Below are positions 47,046 through 60,345 of a stretch of DNA of 64,000 nucleotides, piece by piece. This stretch comes from Phocoena phocoena. Lineage: Eukaryota > Chordata > Mammalia > Artiodactyla > Phocoenidae. The position numbers were made by a program, and so were the translations under genes. The first letter of the stretch is position 1. Each line of letters opens with the position of its first letter. Location: contig NC_089232.1 of the NCBI RefSeq assembly GCF_963924675.1, forward strand, positions 35,359,312 through 35,423,311. The letters run 5' to 3'. Under the pieces are notes generated by a model. The model saw nothing but the letters and a program-made list of their open reading frames with translations, was not told the DNA's origin and made no database searches.

Positions 47046-48193
47046 ATCTGGAATGCAGAGAACTTTAGAGTTCTGCCAGCAGTTGGTATTTATTCACGAC
47101 TGTTTGGACAAAAACTAAAATAACAAACATTATTGCTAAAGATTTTCTGCTTTGTTTTGTATTGTAAAGAGGCCATTTCTATTGTATGTCGGAAAGTGAG
47201 GTACTCTAGTTGTGTTCGAGTTTCTATGAAACCCAAGTGCCTTTAGAATTACCTAAGAAAAATGCACAGATAATAGTATGTTTTAATATTCTGATTGCTT
47301 TACCATTTATAATCTGAGTGGTCTAATGGTTAGCATTTATTTAATTAAATCATTGACCCACCGCTCTTGGCAAATACTTCTTGAGCTCTCACTACTTATA
47401 AAGTCTTTGTACTTGATGCTAGAAGGGAAAAAAATGGTACAAGACGTGGTGACTGACCTTGTAATTCTGTTTGTAAACATTCAGTCCTTGATTTCTGGTT
47501 AGACGCAGTAAATTGAACAAGTGTATATATATCTCTGCTTCCTCCCAAAACTCTAATAAAATGACAGTAAGGAATGAAAGCAGAATGAACCCAGAAACCT
47601 CCCAGAGGGATAGCAACCATATTTTGCAAGATGGAGTGCCAGTGTGTGAATGTTGGCTTAGCAGAGAAAGCTGAAACCAAGCTGCCTGCTGCGTGGGTGG
47701 TGCAAAGTTGGGGGTGGGATAGAAGGCAGTTTCTGGTACAGAATCCTAAAGGCTAGGGTTCCAGATGCAGTACTGAACCAAAAACGGAGTGAGAGAACAT
47801 TCCATCAGAGCATGGGAGAAAGAAAGGGAACACCATGAAATCCAGGAATCCAGCACAGAACAGAAATGAAGGGAAGAAGCCACAGCCATGCAGCCACACA
47901 TGTAGGCCCTGAGAACAGCCAGTCTACCTGAGGGTGGTGTAGGATGGATGGTCTCAGAAGGGATGGCCTTCGGAGCAAAAATGCTTTTGATCGTATTGAA
48001 AAACTGCTTTTCAGCTCTGGCCCAGGTTGTAGATGAAATAATAATTGGTACACTGAAAAGTAAGCAAACCTTTTAAAAGAAGGCTGTTTTTAATGCAGGA
48101 ATAAAACAAGCTTATAAGAAAGAAAATATAGCCATCACATTTTATAAGTTCCACTTTAAATATTTATCTGATCATACCAGTGTACCACCAAAT

Positions 48194-48513
48194 TTTTTTT
48201 AAATTAATTTTATTTTTGGCTGTGTTGGGTCTTCGTTGCTGCATGCGGGCTTTCTCTAGTTGTGGTGAGCAGGGGCTACTCTTCTTTGCGTTGCACAGGC
48301 TTCTCATTGCAGTGGCTTCTCTTGCAGAGCACGGGCTCTACGGCGCACGGGCTTCAGTAGTTGTGGCTCACGGGCTCTAGAGCGCAGGCTCAGTAGTTGT
48401 GGCACACGGGCTTAGTTGCTCCGCGGCATGTGGGATCTTCCTGGACCAGAGCTCGAACCCGTGTCCCTTGCATTGGCAGGCGGATTCTTAACGACTGCGC
48501 CACCAGGGAAACC
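48194..48513 (-). mobile_element. CHR-type SINE, long class
   Basis: Inverted long-class copy. Flanking duplication ccaccaaat at 48185-48193 and 48514-48522. Confidence 0.92.
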
Positions 48514-50214
48514 CCACCAAATCTTGATTTAATTAAAATGTCATATAACTACTTCAGGAGGAGTGAGGAGTGGAATTGTGGAAGGTGATATAAGAGAGCT
48601 AAGCCTGAGGAAGCCAGTGGATAATCACTAAAATTGACGGCAGAAGGGTTGTGCATCAGTGGTTTCACTGGAGAAGTATTCACACCTGCATATTCTCTAC
48701 AAGGCTGCACATAGCCCCTGTCAAGGGCTTTGGAGGAAATGACATGTCTAAAGAAGTCTAGCTAAGACTGCTGTCTTCAAGAAGTTTGCAATCTAATTAG
48801 AAAGGCCAGAGTCTGTGAATTAAATATAACTACATGTTACCTTGTATTAGGAGCAAGGGGCCAAAGACATTGTAGGAATTTGATGGGGGGAAAGGGGAGA
48901 TTTATGTTGGTTTTTAGGCAGTTAAGAGAAGCTTTGCAGAAGAGAAAGGAGTTCAATTTTGCCTTGGTAAGATTGGTACAGTTTGGGTAAAAAGGAAAAG
49001 AAAGATGTCCTAAGCCACAACCCAACCCAGTTACCAAAGAGAAGAGTTAATAATGGCTTATTTGTTCAAGATGGTGGCACTGAGGGCTGGGTTTATCACT
49101 TGGCACTGCTGTTGGCTGATTTCCGGCAGGCCTGGGTCATCTTCAGGATTTTCACCAGTGTTGGGACAGGGATCTCAGAGGCCGGGCCATGTAAATCGTA
49201 TAAGCCTGGTGAATGGGGCGTCAGGATATAGTGTGCATGTTTCACTATCAGAATTTTTCTACTTCAGTATTTCATTCAAAACAAAGAAAAGCCAAGTGTT
49301 TTTCCTTTTTCCTTTTCTTACGGCCGTGACTGAATTTTTCTTGCATGAACGGTTCTTGTGTTCTTATTTAAAAGAAGAATTTGGCATATGGCAGACCTCC
49401 TCAAGCTATCTTTAGTTGGTTGTGGGGTGTAAGTGATTAAGAAGGCAGCTGTACTTGCTACCAACACAGGCTTTTAAGGAGTGAACTGCTAAGCAGACAG
49501 GCCTGGTTAGAAGTTTAGAATAGCCTCTTGGGATCAAAGATCTAATTTTTCAAGCACAGGATCTGTAAGAGTCCCTCCCCTCAGGATTGAAGCCTGGAGG
49601 GCTGTTTATGCCCAGAAGCAGCGGGACTCATTTGTTTAAATGGCGGCCACTCTTGGCTCTGGAGAGGCAGCCAGGCTTCCCTTGGAGTAGACAGGAGGAG
49701 GCTGACTTCACTTTACTTTGTGTAGTTTGGCTTCAGTGCTTCTTTGGAATAAAACATCCTTTACTTCTCCAGTGTGTCCCAGGACAAATCCATCTCTGTC
49801 CTGTTGCTCAGTTACCCTGTGGTGCTGGGTCCTTAAGTCTTCAAAGCTTGGAACTCCCTCTTGCCTTTCCTCCAAAAATTTGTTCTTTCACTCAGCAAAT
49901 ATTTACCAGTGTTCTGCCCTATCCAGGACTGTGTGGCTAACACAGATGAATCAGACATGGGGCCTGTCCATAAATGTCGTCAGTCCAGGACATCTTGCAG
50001 TGGGGCAGGTGCCCAAGAGTAGGGCCACGTGCTGCAGGGATTTAGAAGGGGAAGGTGATTAGTTAGATGGCTGAGTTTCAGGTAAACCCGTCATGGAGAA
50101 GGTGCCATTTGGGTTGAGCCTTGCAGGACAGGCTTAGCCATGCCGAGAGGGAGGTGTTTTAGGCCGAAGTAGTTAACAAGCATTCAGACTACAAAGCGAG
50201 AGGATGGATAGGGA

Positions 50215-50430
50215 CCCTGAAGAAGAGTCATCAGTGCTTATTGAGGGCTCACTGTACCCCAGGCGCTTGGCTGAGGCATCAGCCTCGTTATCCCATGTAA
50301 TCCTCATAGCAGCTTCTTTCCTGCTAACAAAACCAAGGCCTGGACCACTTCAATATCTTGCCCAAGGGAGCTCAATAAGAGGTTAGAGTGGAAATGTGAA
50401 CCCAAGACAGTCTGATTCCAAATCTCAAAC
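50215..50430 (+). repeat. MIR-like fragment
   Basis: 'tgtaatcctcatagcagc', 'aatatcttgcccaaggga' and 'agtctgattccaaa' are in MIR order. Confidence 0.55.
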
Positions 50431-50654
50431 TGTTGACCTCTTAAGACAGAGCAGGTATTGGCCACAACAAAAGACATTTGAGGGGAAAAGGAGTAGTTTG
50501 AAAGGTAAGGTTTAGAAAAAGTGGTTTGGGGCGGATGGAAAAAAGAACCTTGAATGAGCTAATTACTCTGTAAATCGCAGGGAGCAATGGAAGGTTTTTC
50601 ACGGGGCGTGAGGGGACCACAGCAGGGCTTCCAACTGTAAGGCAAAAAATTCGA

Positions 50655-50835
50655 GTTCATCACTAGGTGCCTGACACCCCTAATGTCTTTCTGTCCTCAT
50701 AACAGCCCTATGCGATGGTGCTATCCATGCCCCCTTATACCAACAGGGAAACTGAATGAAAGTTTAGAGAGGCTAAGTGACTTGAGCCAAGTGGAACTGG
50801 GATTTGAGGTCAGAGGCAGAGAGATCAGGCCACTG
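50655..50835 (+). repeat. MIR-like fragment
   Basis: 'catcactaggtgcctgacac', 'aacagggaaactgaatgaa' and 'agagaggctaagtgactt' match MIR. Confidence 0.6.
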
Positions 50836-52329
50836 CGGGAGCCCATGAGAGACGGTTGGTGATGCACGGGCTGGAAGACAGGAAGCCCGGATGTGGGAGA
50901 ATTGGGGGGTAGCTAAAGGGCGTGTGAGTCCAGTGGCAGAGGTTTCCGACTTCCGTCTTGCGGGGTGCAGGTGTTGGAGGGAGCCCTGGGGAGTGCGTGG
51001 GAGAAGGCGCTGGTCGGCTTCCTTTCACCCCCCAGACTTGAAGGAAGGGTCGGGATGCGAGGTCCTGCCGCAAGTGGGGCGAGGGCTGCGCTAGGTGACG
51101 GACGAAATCCTCCGCAGAGGGGTTAAGTTAAAGTTGGTGAGAGTAGAGCATGGGGAGGAGGGGGAGGGGCCGCAGACTGAGCAACGCTGGACACTTAGAG
51201 CCCAGGCCGGAGAAGAACCTGGGATGGAATGAGGGAAGTCGAGCAACGGTACTTGGATGGGCGGCCGGTGGGCCGGACCCCTCTGGGGGAGCTGGTGACG
51301 GCGGGAAATTGCCAGATGTGGCCAGTCCTGCTGACCGGACAGCTCTGTACTCATTACACTTGTGGCTAGAGTCAAGCCCAACGAGAGCAGTCACGTTTTC
51401 CTCGTTTAGAAAATGAGTAAACCGCGCGGATTGGCATAAACTTACCTAAAATGAGACATGGAAGTAGCATCATGTGAACATGTAGTGGTTTAAAATAAAA
51501 TTCCTTTTTTTTTTTTTTTTTTTTACTTCATATAAAAGGAAAAAAGACTGCTGGCCAGTCTTGAATATCTACCTTCCACCTTCTTTGAGCCTCACCGTGC
51601 TCAGAACTGGGCTTGATGTACCGGGATATTGAGATAATAAGCAAGACAGCTCAGGGCTCCTAGCAAGCCTGCTATCAGAAATGGACAGAAGTGACAGAGG
51701 AAGGAGCCCTGCCCCCATGTGGGTTCAGTAAACACTAGGGGAGTGTGCTTCCTTCTTCAAGTTCAAGTGGGTCTGGTGAATGTTTGTTGAATGTCCGTGA
51801 GACACATTGATAAGAAGTCAGTCTTCAGATAGTGTGTGGTCTTCAGTCAGATTGGCTCAGAGGTGATCCTCAGTTTGGGGGTTTATTGAAGCTGCTTTGC
51901 AACAGGAGGTCCATTAAGCCCTGTTCGTGTCCATTCACAGCGGCTTCCTGACAGACAGAAGCCTGTGCAGGGTGCCAGCAGCCACCTCCCATCCATGACC
52001 AGCCTCTAAAAGCAGCACACTTTGCCAGAACGCCTGTGAATTTTAAAAGCAGGGGTTCATCTGCGGACTCATCTTTCCGAGCCTAATGATGTGTAATTGC
52101 TTAGTTGTTGAACTGTGGTTGACCTATTTCTAGCAGATTAGCTACCTGAGAGGAAATGAGAATTTAAATTGTTCGCTGGACTTTAAAAAATTTACATCGG
52201 AGGAGACATCTGATCCACACATGCATGTGACATGGGAAAAGCTTTTTGTTTTTTTCCCCAGGTAGCAGCCCCTATTGACTCTGCCATTTTACAATTTTCT
52301 TGCCTTCTTGTACTTCTCACACACTCTAC

Positions 52330-52470
52330 TGTCCTCAGAGTAGCCTTCTGTGGTTTTAAACCCATTTTACAGATGAGCTCAGGTTCAGAGGTAAGTAGCT
52401 TATCAAGATCATCCCCCAGGTGGCAAGTGCGGGAGCTGGGATCTGGAACCCAGACGTCTCTGACTGCACC
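52330..52470 (+). repeat. MIR-like fragment
   Basis: 'cccattttacagatgagctc', 'caggtggcaagtgcggga' and 'ggaacccagacgtctctg' are in MIR order. Confidence 0.55.
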
Positions 52471-52860
52471 ATGGCTTTCTGCTCGCATTATCACGAGTAG
52501 CCTGTCAGTGAGCAATAACAATTATTGAATGAATGAATAAGAATGAATGACTTCTTCAAAAAGAATAGTCCATATGCTCCCCAGTACAAGAGAAGGGGGC
52601 CACAGATCAGGAGACACCAAAAGATCTCTTTTCATACCTGGTAAATCCCTTTATTATGATTATTAAGAAGGAAAAAACTATGATTGTTCAACAAATAGGT
52701 ATTGAGTAAAACCGCACTCTTCAGCTCTGGATTTGGGGTTGGAGACCCAGGTGGAAGGGCAGGCTGGGGAGAGGTGCACATTCCCCACATAGTGTGCTTC
52801 CCACGATAGGACTGCATTTCTGTGCAGGCGGCTAAGAGGTGGCTGGATGCTATATTCGGC

Positions 52861-53078
52861 TTTTTTTTTTTTCTTTTCTTTTCTTTGCGGTACGCGGGCC
52901 TGTCACTGTTGTGGCCTCTCCCGTTGCGGAGCACAGGCTCGGGACACACAGGCTCAGCGGCCATGGCTCACGGGCGCAGCCGCTCCACGGCATGTGGGAT
53001 CTTCCTGGACCGGGGCACGAACCCGTGTCCCCTGCATCGGCAGGCAGACTCTCAACCACTGCGCCACCAGGGAAGCCC
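52861..53078 (-). mobile_element. CHR-type SINE (short class)
   Basis: Inverted copy with a T-rich tail interrupted by C. Only a short flanking match (tcggc) is visible. Confidence 0.92.
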
Positions 53079-53460
53079 TCGGCATATTTTGAATAACATA
53101 ATGCTGCCTTGTTTTGATCTCTGTAGCAATAAATTTGTATAAGAACAATAGCTAGTTCTGTGATCTTTTGCCTTTTGCAAAGGAGAGATCTGTTTTAAAC
53201 TCCTAACAAGCTCCTCCTTATTTCCTGTTATTTAGTAGCAGGTAGAATCTCTCATTCTTTGGGTTCTGGAGGCAGAAGGGCCTGAGGGACCCCCAGCCTG
53301 CCCTTGTCATTGTACTGCCCTCTGCTTTCATCCCTCATCTTTTCCCCTCAACTCCTGACAATCCACTAAAACCACACTTACTTAGGAAGACTAAGACTGG
53401 TAAAGGAGGAGGATGGAGTGTCCCTGGCACGTTCTGCTTGATCCTGTTCATTGTCGAGTA

Positions 53461-54098
53461 CTGCTTTTTTTTTTCTTTTTAATTAATTTTTATTGGAGTA
53501 TAGTTGCTTTACAATGTTGTGTTAGTTTCTACTGTACAGCAAAATGAATCAGCCGTACATATACATATATCCCCTCCCTTTTGGACTTCCTTCCCATTCA
53601 GGTCACCACAGTGCATTAAGTGTACTTCCCTGTGCTGTACAGTAGGTTCTCATTAGTTATCTATTTTATATATAGTATCAATAGTATACATGTGTCAATC
53701 CCAATCTCCCAATTCCTTCCACCCTCGCCTTCCCCCCTTGATATCCATACATTTGTTCTCTGCATCTGTGTCTCTATTTCTGCTTTGCACATAGGATCAT
53801 CTATACCATTTTTCTAGATTCCACATATATGCGTTAATATATTTTTTTTCTCTTTTTGACTTAACTTCACTCTGTATGAAAGTCTCTAGTTCCATCCATG
53901 TCTCTACAAATGACCCAATTTCATTCCTTTTTGTGGCTGAGTAATAGTCCATTGTATATATGTACCACATCTTCTTTATCCATTACTCTGTTGATGGACA
54001 TTTAGGTTGCTACCATGTGCTGGCTATTGTAAATAGTGCTGCTGTGAACATTGAGGTGCATGTATCTTTTTGAATTACGGTTTTCCCTGGGTATATGT
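53461..54098 (-). mobile_element. L1 3' fragment A
   Basis: About 0.63 kb of inverted L1 3' end: T tail on the left, then 3' UTR and the ORF2 C-terminal part. Its 5' truncation falls at '...gggtatatgtc'. It is flanked by cgagtactgc at 53455-53464 and 54100-54109. Its 3' UTR differs from fragment B, so the two come from different L1 subfamilies. Confidence 0.88.
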
Positions 54099-54109
54099 CC
54101 GAGTACTGC

Positions 54110-54746
54110 TTTTTTTTTTTTAACATCTTTATTGGAGTATAATTGCTTTACAACAAAATGAATCAGTTATATATATGCATGTGTTCCCATATCTCTTCCC
54201 TCTTGCATCTCCCTCCCTCCCACCCTCCCTATCCCACCCTTCCAGGCGGTCACAAAGCACCGAGCCGATCTCCCTGTGCTATGCGGCTGCTTCCCACTAG
54301 CTATCTGTTTTACATGTGGTAGTGTATATATGTCCATGCCTCTCTTTCGCTTTGTCACAGCTTACCCTTCCCCCTCCCCATATCCTCAAGTCCATTCCCT
54401 AGTAGGTCTGTGTCTTTATTCCTGTCTTACCCCTAGGTTCTTCATACATTTTTTTCCCCTTAAATTCCATATATATGTGTTAGCATACGGTATTTGTCTC
54501 TCTCCTTCTGACTTCACTCTGTATGACAGACTCTAGGTCTATCCACCTCATTACAAATAGCTCAATTTCGTTCCTTTTTATGGTTGAGTAATATTCCATT
54601 GTATATATGTGCCACATCTTCTTTATTCATTACTCTGTTGATGGACATTTAGGTTGCTACCATGTCCTGGCTATTGTAAATAGTGCTGCTATGAACATTG
54701 GGGTGCATGTATCTTTTTGAATTACGGTTTTCTCTGGGTATATGCC
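54110..54746 (-). mobile_element. L1 3' fragment B, inserted at the same site as fragment A
   Basis: A second inverted L1 3' end of similar length, with T tail on the left and a different 3' UTR. It is truncated at the same internal L1 position ('...gggtatatgcc') and flanked by cgagtactgc at 54100-54109 and 54747-54756. The right flank reads TTTTT/AA, the usual L1 endonuclease site. Confidence 0.88.
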
Positions 54747-54939
54747 CGAGTACTGCTTTTTAATGAGCTGATTGATTACTGAGAGTAGATCTCATGCAAA
54801 TCTCCAGTTTGTATCCTGCAGATTTAATTTCTTAACGATTTCCTCATTTCAGCATAACTCCATTGTACCATGGGTTTTATGATTTCCTTCGAATGTAGAG
54901 CCTCACCTCCCATTTTATTTCAAAACTATGAAATAAATA

Positions 54940-55990
54940 TTTAAAAGATGAAAACCTTAAAAAATAAACGAGAAGAACCCATAGGTAGATGTTTAACTCA
55001 TCTCTACGCAAAGGATTGCCCACACATAGACGTACTGGAAGAAATTACAGAGGAAATCACTGATATCACTAATGTTTGTATGATAGCACAGATAATTTAA
55101 CAGACAAAATTGCAAAAAAAAAAGTTTGCCTCACTTGTGATATATAGAGTTAATATAAAACTCTGAAGAGTTCAGGAAATTACAAAAAGACACTAAGGAA
55201 ACCAGTAGAAAAATAGACAATACTTTAAAAAATACCAAGCTAACTGGTTAAAAGAGAACAGTGTAGTTGGCTAAACATGGAACAAAATAGTCAGCCCCAC
55301 GAATTATTAAAGAAATGCAGCAGAAACATAATAGCAGTTTCACAGCAGTTATTCCCCCAATTAGTAAACTAATGCAAATGAAACAGTAACATTTTTTTTC
55401 AACTGTTATTAATTATCAAATAGAAAAGTATTTTTTAATGCTGGTATGGCTTTAGTGAGGGGGCATTTTTCATATACTGCTGTTGGGAGTAGAATTTAGT
55501 GTACCCTTTCTGGAAAGCAATTCGGTGATATATATGTATCAGTACATTTTTTTTAAAGTTCATCTTTATCCAAAAGCCCTCTTCTAGAAAGTTAAAGATA
55601 ATAATCAGGTGAAAACCCACTTATGGGCAGTGGTGTTTAAAGTTATGTGAGTTGAAAATGTCGATAAGAGAGCCTAGGAGAGTGGGTAAGCCACGTGGAA
55701 CATCCATATGACCAGATAGCATGCAGCCTCAGAAAGCAGTACTTTCAGGGAATTACTAATAATATGGAGAATACAGCATTGGGTGAAAACAGGATACGGA
55801 ACTCTGTATCTACATATCAGGATCCAAATTTTGCCTGAAACATGCATAGCAAAAGGACCGGAAGGAACTGCACCAGCCTGTTAAGTCCTGGTGTGGTCAT
55901 CTCTGAGCTGTGGTGTTACAGGCATGACTCTTGTTTTCTTACTTATACTTTTATGTGTATATTAAGGTGACTAACCATTCTGGTTTGCCC
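54940..55990 (+). repeat. Ancient L1 (L1M/HAL1-like) copy
   Basis: Contains in order 'ctgctgttgggagtagaat', 'ggaaagcaattcggtgatat', 'catatgaccagatagcatg', 'attgggtgaaaacaggata' and 'tcatctctgagctg', which follow the 3' portion of old mammalian L1. No usable frame remains. Confidence 0.65.
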
Positions 55991-56224
55991 GGCACTGCCC
56001 TAGTTGTAGCACTGAAAGTCCTACCCTGGACAGTTGGTCACTCTAGTATATACGAGTACATATTGAGATGAGTTTGTGCCATTTGGCAGGAAGAGCCAAA
56101 GATAAAGGACAAGTGACAAGCTGATGGGGCCTGGGGAGGAATCAAGCAATGGAGTTTCTAGTGGTACAATTAATATGACTTATTTTAGAAAGTGTAGGAA
56201 AAAATAAATACCCAGTAACTTAAA

Positions 56225-56425
56225 TGGTGCTCACATGTGGCCAGTATTGGTCTACATGCATTTCATGGCCAACACTCTTTAATCAACCAACCCTATGAAA
56301 GAAGTACTGCTCTCACATCCCCCTTTACAGAGGCATAGAGAGATTAACTTACCCAGGTGCCCCTAGCTCTTGACAGAGTCTGGATTTGAACTCGGGCAGT
56401 CTGGATCCAGAGTCTGGGCTGTAAA
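56225..56425 (+). repeat. MIR-like fragment
   Basis: 'aaccctatgaaagaagtact', 'cagaggcatagagagattaa' and 'ggatttgaactcgggcag' match MIR. Confidence 0.6.
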
Positions 56426-57013
56426 CCACCACCTGCATCTCTACAGTTCCTCCACTCCAGCCACTTCTGTTGCTGCCCCTCTTGACAATTACATTATTAC
56501 TGCCTATAGCAGGCTGCTGAGTTGGCCACGTTTGACTTAGTGCTGCTTCACTCCAGCCCCTGCCGTGGCCGGGACTGCCTTTGACATCCAACAGAGGAAA
56601 CACCTTCCCCCTATCCGGAGCCCGAGGTGGGGATTTCCATAGTAGAGTCGCTGGCCTCTGGTGATAGAGTTCTTTCAGTTTTGCCGCGTGATCTTGTGGC
56701 AGGGACTGAGTCCAGGTGCAGCTTTGGTTATTTCTGGAAACACTTCTCCTTTTCTTTTGTTAAGATTGCCTTACCAGTCGTCCTCTCTGAAGGTGATTTT
56801 GGCTCTTCTCCCCAGACCATCAGACATTTCTGTAGGTGTTGGAATCTTTCATGATGGTTCTGGACTCTGCAAATTTCCAGATGAGTCCAAGCATGGGGAG
56901 GGGATGATGTGTATATCAAGGTATCCGTCCTCAGCTTTGTCCAGCTAAGACCCCTGTGATTGCAGGTTGCTTTATCGGCAGTGGTGATCTCTAGGTGGTG
57001 GATCACAGGTAGT

Positions 57014-57456
57014 ATTTATTATTATTATTTTTTGGGCTGCATTGGGTCTTTGTTGCTGCATGCGGGCTTTCTCTAGTTGCAGCGAGTGGGGGCTACTCTT
57101 CGCTGCAGTGCGCAGGCTTCTCATTGCGGTGGCTTCTCTTGTTGTGGAGCACGGGCTCTAGGTGCGCCGGCGTCAGTAGTTGTAGCCCGTGGGCTCGGCA
57201 GTTGAAGCATGCGGGCCCTAGAGTGCACGGGCTTCAGTAGTTGTGACGTGTGGGCTGTAGGGTGAACAGGCTTCAGTAGTTGTGGCGCACGGGCTCAGTA
57301 GTTGTGGGTTGCGGGCTCTAGAGCGCAGGCTCAGTAGTTGTGGCCCACAGGCTCAGTTTCTCCTCGGCATGTGGGATCCTCCCGGACCAGGGATCGAACC
57401 CGCGTGCCCTGCATTAGCAGGCGGATTCCCAACCACTGTGCCACCAGGGAAGTCCC
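57014..57456 (-). mobile_element. CHR-type SINE, extended long class
   Basis: Inverted long-class copy of about 440 bp, longer than the others because the 'gggcttcagtagttgtgg' module is repeated several times (about 57160-57330). Confidence 0.9.
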
Positions 57457-58649
57457 ATTCTTTTTGCTTACTTGCTTTAAACATTTCTTCAACAAACTTT
57501 CTTTACTTTCCAGATATTAAAAATGTACTTCAGGGTTTTTTTTAACTTACAATGAAGTTTTACTCCTGCAGAATTTCCAGCTCCTTCAAAATCTGTGCAT
57601 GGCAAAGAGCTTCTTAACCCTCATTCAAGTTAGAGCAACTCCATTTCTGCACCAAAAAGAAATGCCTTCGGCTGTTGTCTGAACTTGTACCTTGCTGAGA
57701 ACTCTGCCAGAATTTCTTGTTAATTGTTTGTTTTGCCACATTAATGCAACAATGAGAGGGCACTGGCATTCCTCACCCCTGAGGTTGAAGCACAAAATCT
57801 ACATTTCTTTTTAGGTGTTTGTTGGGGGGAGGGATTTTTTTTTTGCTTTCAAATCTTTAGAAATCTGTTATTTGACAAATAACAAAAAGTTTTAGGTTCT
57901 TAACTTCTTTATGGGGACTGTGATGTTTAGGCGAAAACAAAGTTTAAGTGTGGACCTCGTGCGTTATATTTTCAAAGAATCTGTGTGTTTCCTTATCCTC
58001 TTCCTTCCAAAAAGTTCAAAAGTATATATTCACCCTCCTTCCCCCTAACACACTTTTTTAGGCGGTAAGAGGGATGTAATGTAGCAAAATTATTCTTAAT
58101 TGTAAAAGTAGAGTGTCTTCAGGATTTTTAATGTTCAGGGGAAAGACTGTGCTTCCCAAGGCAAGATGTTCCCTTCTGTGGGGGTGAGGGGGAAGACTAA
58201 TATATCTTTGTATTGCTGCCTGTCTGGAAGGGGGATGAAGCATCTGCTGGGGTGAGAACAGGGGAGGATTGCCAGGTGGATTCCTGACGCTGGGGCAGAA
58301 CTGGGAATCCAAGGGCCTTTTCACCCTTCATAGGGAAGAGGGGTGGGGGCCTGAGAAGTGAGAGCAAGGGGACAGCCTGGGCCAGTCGGGATTTCCAGGT
58401 GCCTCGTGCCTACAGCTCCCTGCACGGGGCCAGCATCCCTGCGGAGCTGTTAGAAATGCAGGATCCCGTGCGCCCCTCCGCAGCCAGCGGCAGCTCCCCC
58501 AGATGGTTCGCCTTCACTGCCTATGGAGACTGTTTGAATTGCTGGCTTGTGTGGCTGCCCAGGACAGCAATTTACCTCTCAGCCTCCCAGCCAAGGAGAG
58601 TGGGAGGAAGGTAGGTTGTGAGCTAGACTGAGGAAGATCATATAATTAA

Positions 58650-58712
58650 ATTTATAATATAATAATGTATTCTAAATACATAATATTAAAAATATATAAA
58701 TTTATAATATTG
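58650..58712. repeat. AT-rich low-complexity stretch
   Basis: Repeated ATAAT/TTATAAT motifs without a fixed period. Confidence 0.75.
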
Positions 58713-58775
58713 GACCACACGCTCAGAGTTTGGGTTTTGCTTTGGGTACCTAGGAAACGACCAAGAACACAACTG

Positions 58776-58832
58776 CAGAGAGAGAGAGAAAGAGAAAGGA
58801 GAGAGAGAGAGGGAGGGAGAGGGAGGGAGTGA

Positions 58833-58871
<39 letters not shown>
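58776..58871. repeat. Compound GA / GAGT / GT microsatellite
   Basis: A purine-only GA/GGGA block of about 50 bp changes through GAGT units to about 17 GT units. Confidence 0.95.
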
Positions 58872-58873
<2 letters not shown>

Positions 58874-60345
58874 GGGAAGAATTGCTTTCTTACCACCCCC
58901 TCACCTCCCACTGGTTTTGATCCCTCGTCTGCACTGGTAGAGCCTGTGGAGGGGACCGAGGGACTTCCTATGCCATTGATAACAGTCCCTAAGAGCACAC
59001 AGTAAACCCCACAGTGAGCGGACCAGGCCCTCCCAGCCATCCTCACCAAGAAAGACAGTGAAAGGCCTCATTATACTCTTTGGGCTCAAGAAATCTCCAG
59101 CAGTGGAGTCACAAGCCCATGGCTTGGACCTTGGCTAATCTGAGCACCGCCCAGGATGGATGGGAGTGGAGACCTTAGCTGGGAGGCAGGCGCTGCGCGG
59201 GCAGGCAGATGGGGCAGGCTACCCAGACGGCGCCCTGGGCTGGCATTACCTCACCCTTCTCCTTTGTCAGGCACTGATAATGTCTCTGGCCCTGCCCCTA
59301 ATGGGAGACACACGATCCTTGCCTCGAGGGCTCAGATTCAGAGTTTCATAAGCTCTGGTTTGACTCAGGTTAAACCTCTCCCCTCCAAACGTTGTACTGA
59401 AGTACGGGCCTAAACACAGCTCCTGGGTAAGGCTGGCTAATGCACTAAACATGGCCTTGACACGAGCCTCATTGCTAACTCAGGGTGGCTTTTAGATATT
59501 TGCTCTCCCTAGTTGTTCAGTGTTTATAAGTTCCCTTTTTTGCATAAACTTATATGTTTAGGTTAAATTTTGCATTTTTAGTTAATAGTCTAGACAGATC
59601 TGAATTGGAAACAGCTCTGCCTTCTGTGTTGCCTAGGGCTAATTACTTTAATATTTCTGATTTTGTTGAACCAAATGCTACAGTATCTTCACTCTGGAGT
59701 TTACATGTGCACAATTACTGAACCTTTCCTGCTTAAGTCCTGTTTACTTGAAATGTAATTTGGAAGTATTTACCCAGTATGTTTGAAAGTTTTGTATTAT
59801 TTTTCACTTACTAGTATCAGAATTGAGTATGTTTAGCTGTTGCTGTCCATTCAGTAAACTGAGACCCGAGTGTGCTTGCCATTATTTTGTGCAAAAACTA
59901 ATTGATCAGGGTTGTAAATTATTAGATAAGAAACTCAGAAGCCTCTGTTGGAGTTCCCACTCCCTTTTCCATGGTCATAGCTGGAGAATGGTATCTGTAT
60001 TCCTTATGCAGAAAGTACAACCAAGAGCCTCGGGCACAGACTAAGGAGGAGATTGTTCCGGTAGCCATTTGGAGCTTGTGTTGCCTGTGTTCTGTGATGA
60101 CAGCTGGGGGAACCAGCACTGACTGAGTCCCGAACACATAACCCACCCCACAGAAGCCTTTTAGGGTACTCCCTGCAAAATCACCCTGTCACAGTGCGAG
60201 AGCCCCCAGCCCCTACCTTGGGGTTTTAGATACTCAGACTGTTTGCTGAATTTGTATTCATAATCGGAGTATTCTTCTATAACAGTAAAACCAGCTTCAA
60301 CTTAAAAAAAACAACAAAAAAGTACCTGTAAGGAGCCATACGTGG

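Larger units (their letters stand above)
48523..52329 (+). other. Intron 1, mostly unique with MIR fragments
   Basis: Nothing gene-like seen. 50.83-51.42 kb is G-rich with moderately raised CpG but too sparse to call an island. A 20-base T run lies at 51505. Confidence 0.5.
57457..60333 (+). other. Intron 1, no recognised gene
   Basis: Unique-looking sequence around the microsatellites at 58.65 and 58.78 kb. No exon recognised. Confidence 0.5.

Noticed and set aside
50825..51420. Possible third CpG island
   Set aside because: CpG is only moderately raised and the segment is short; G-rich intron sequence explains it.
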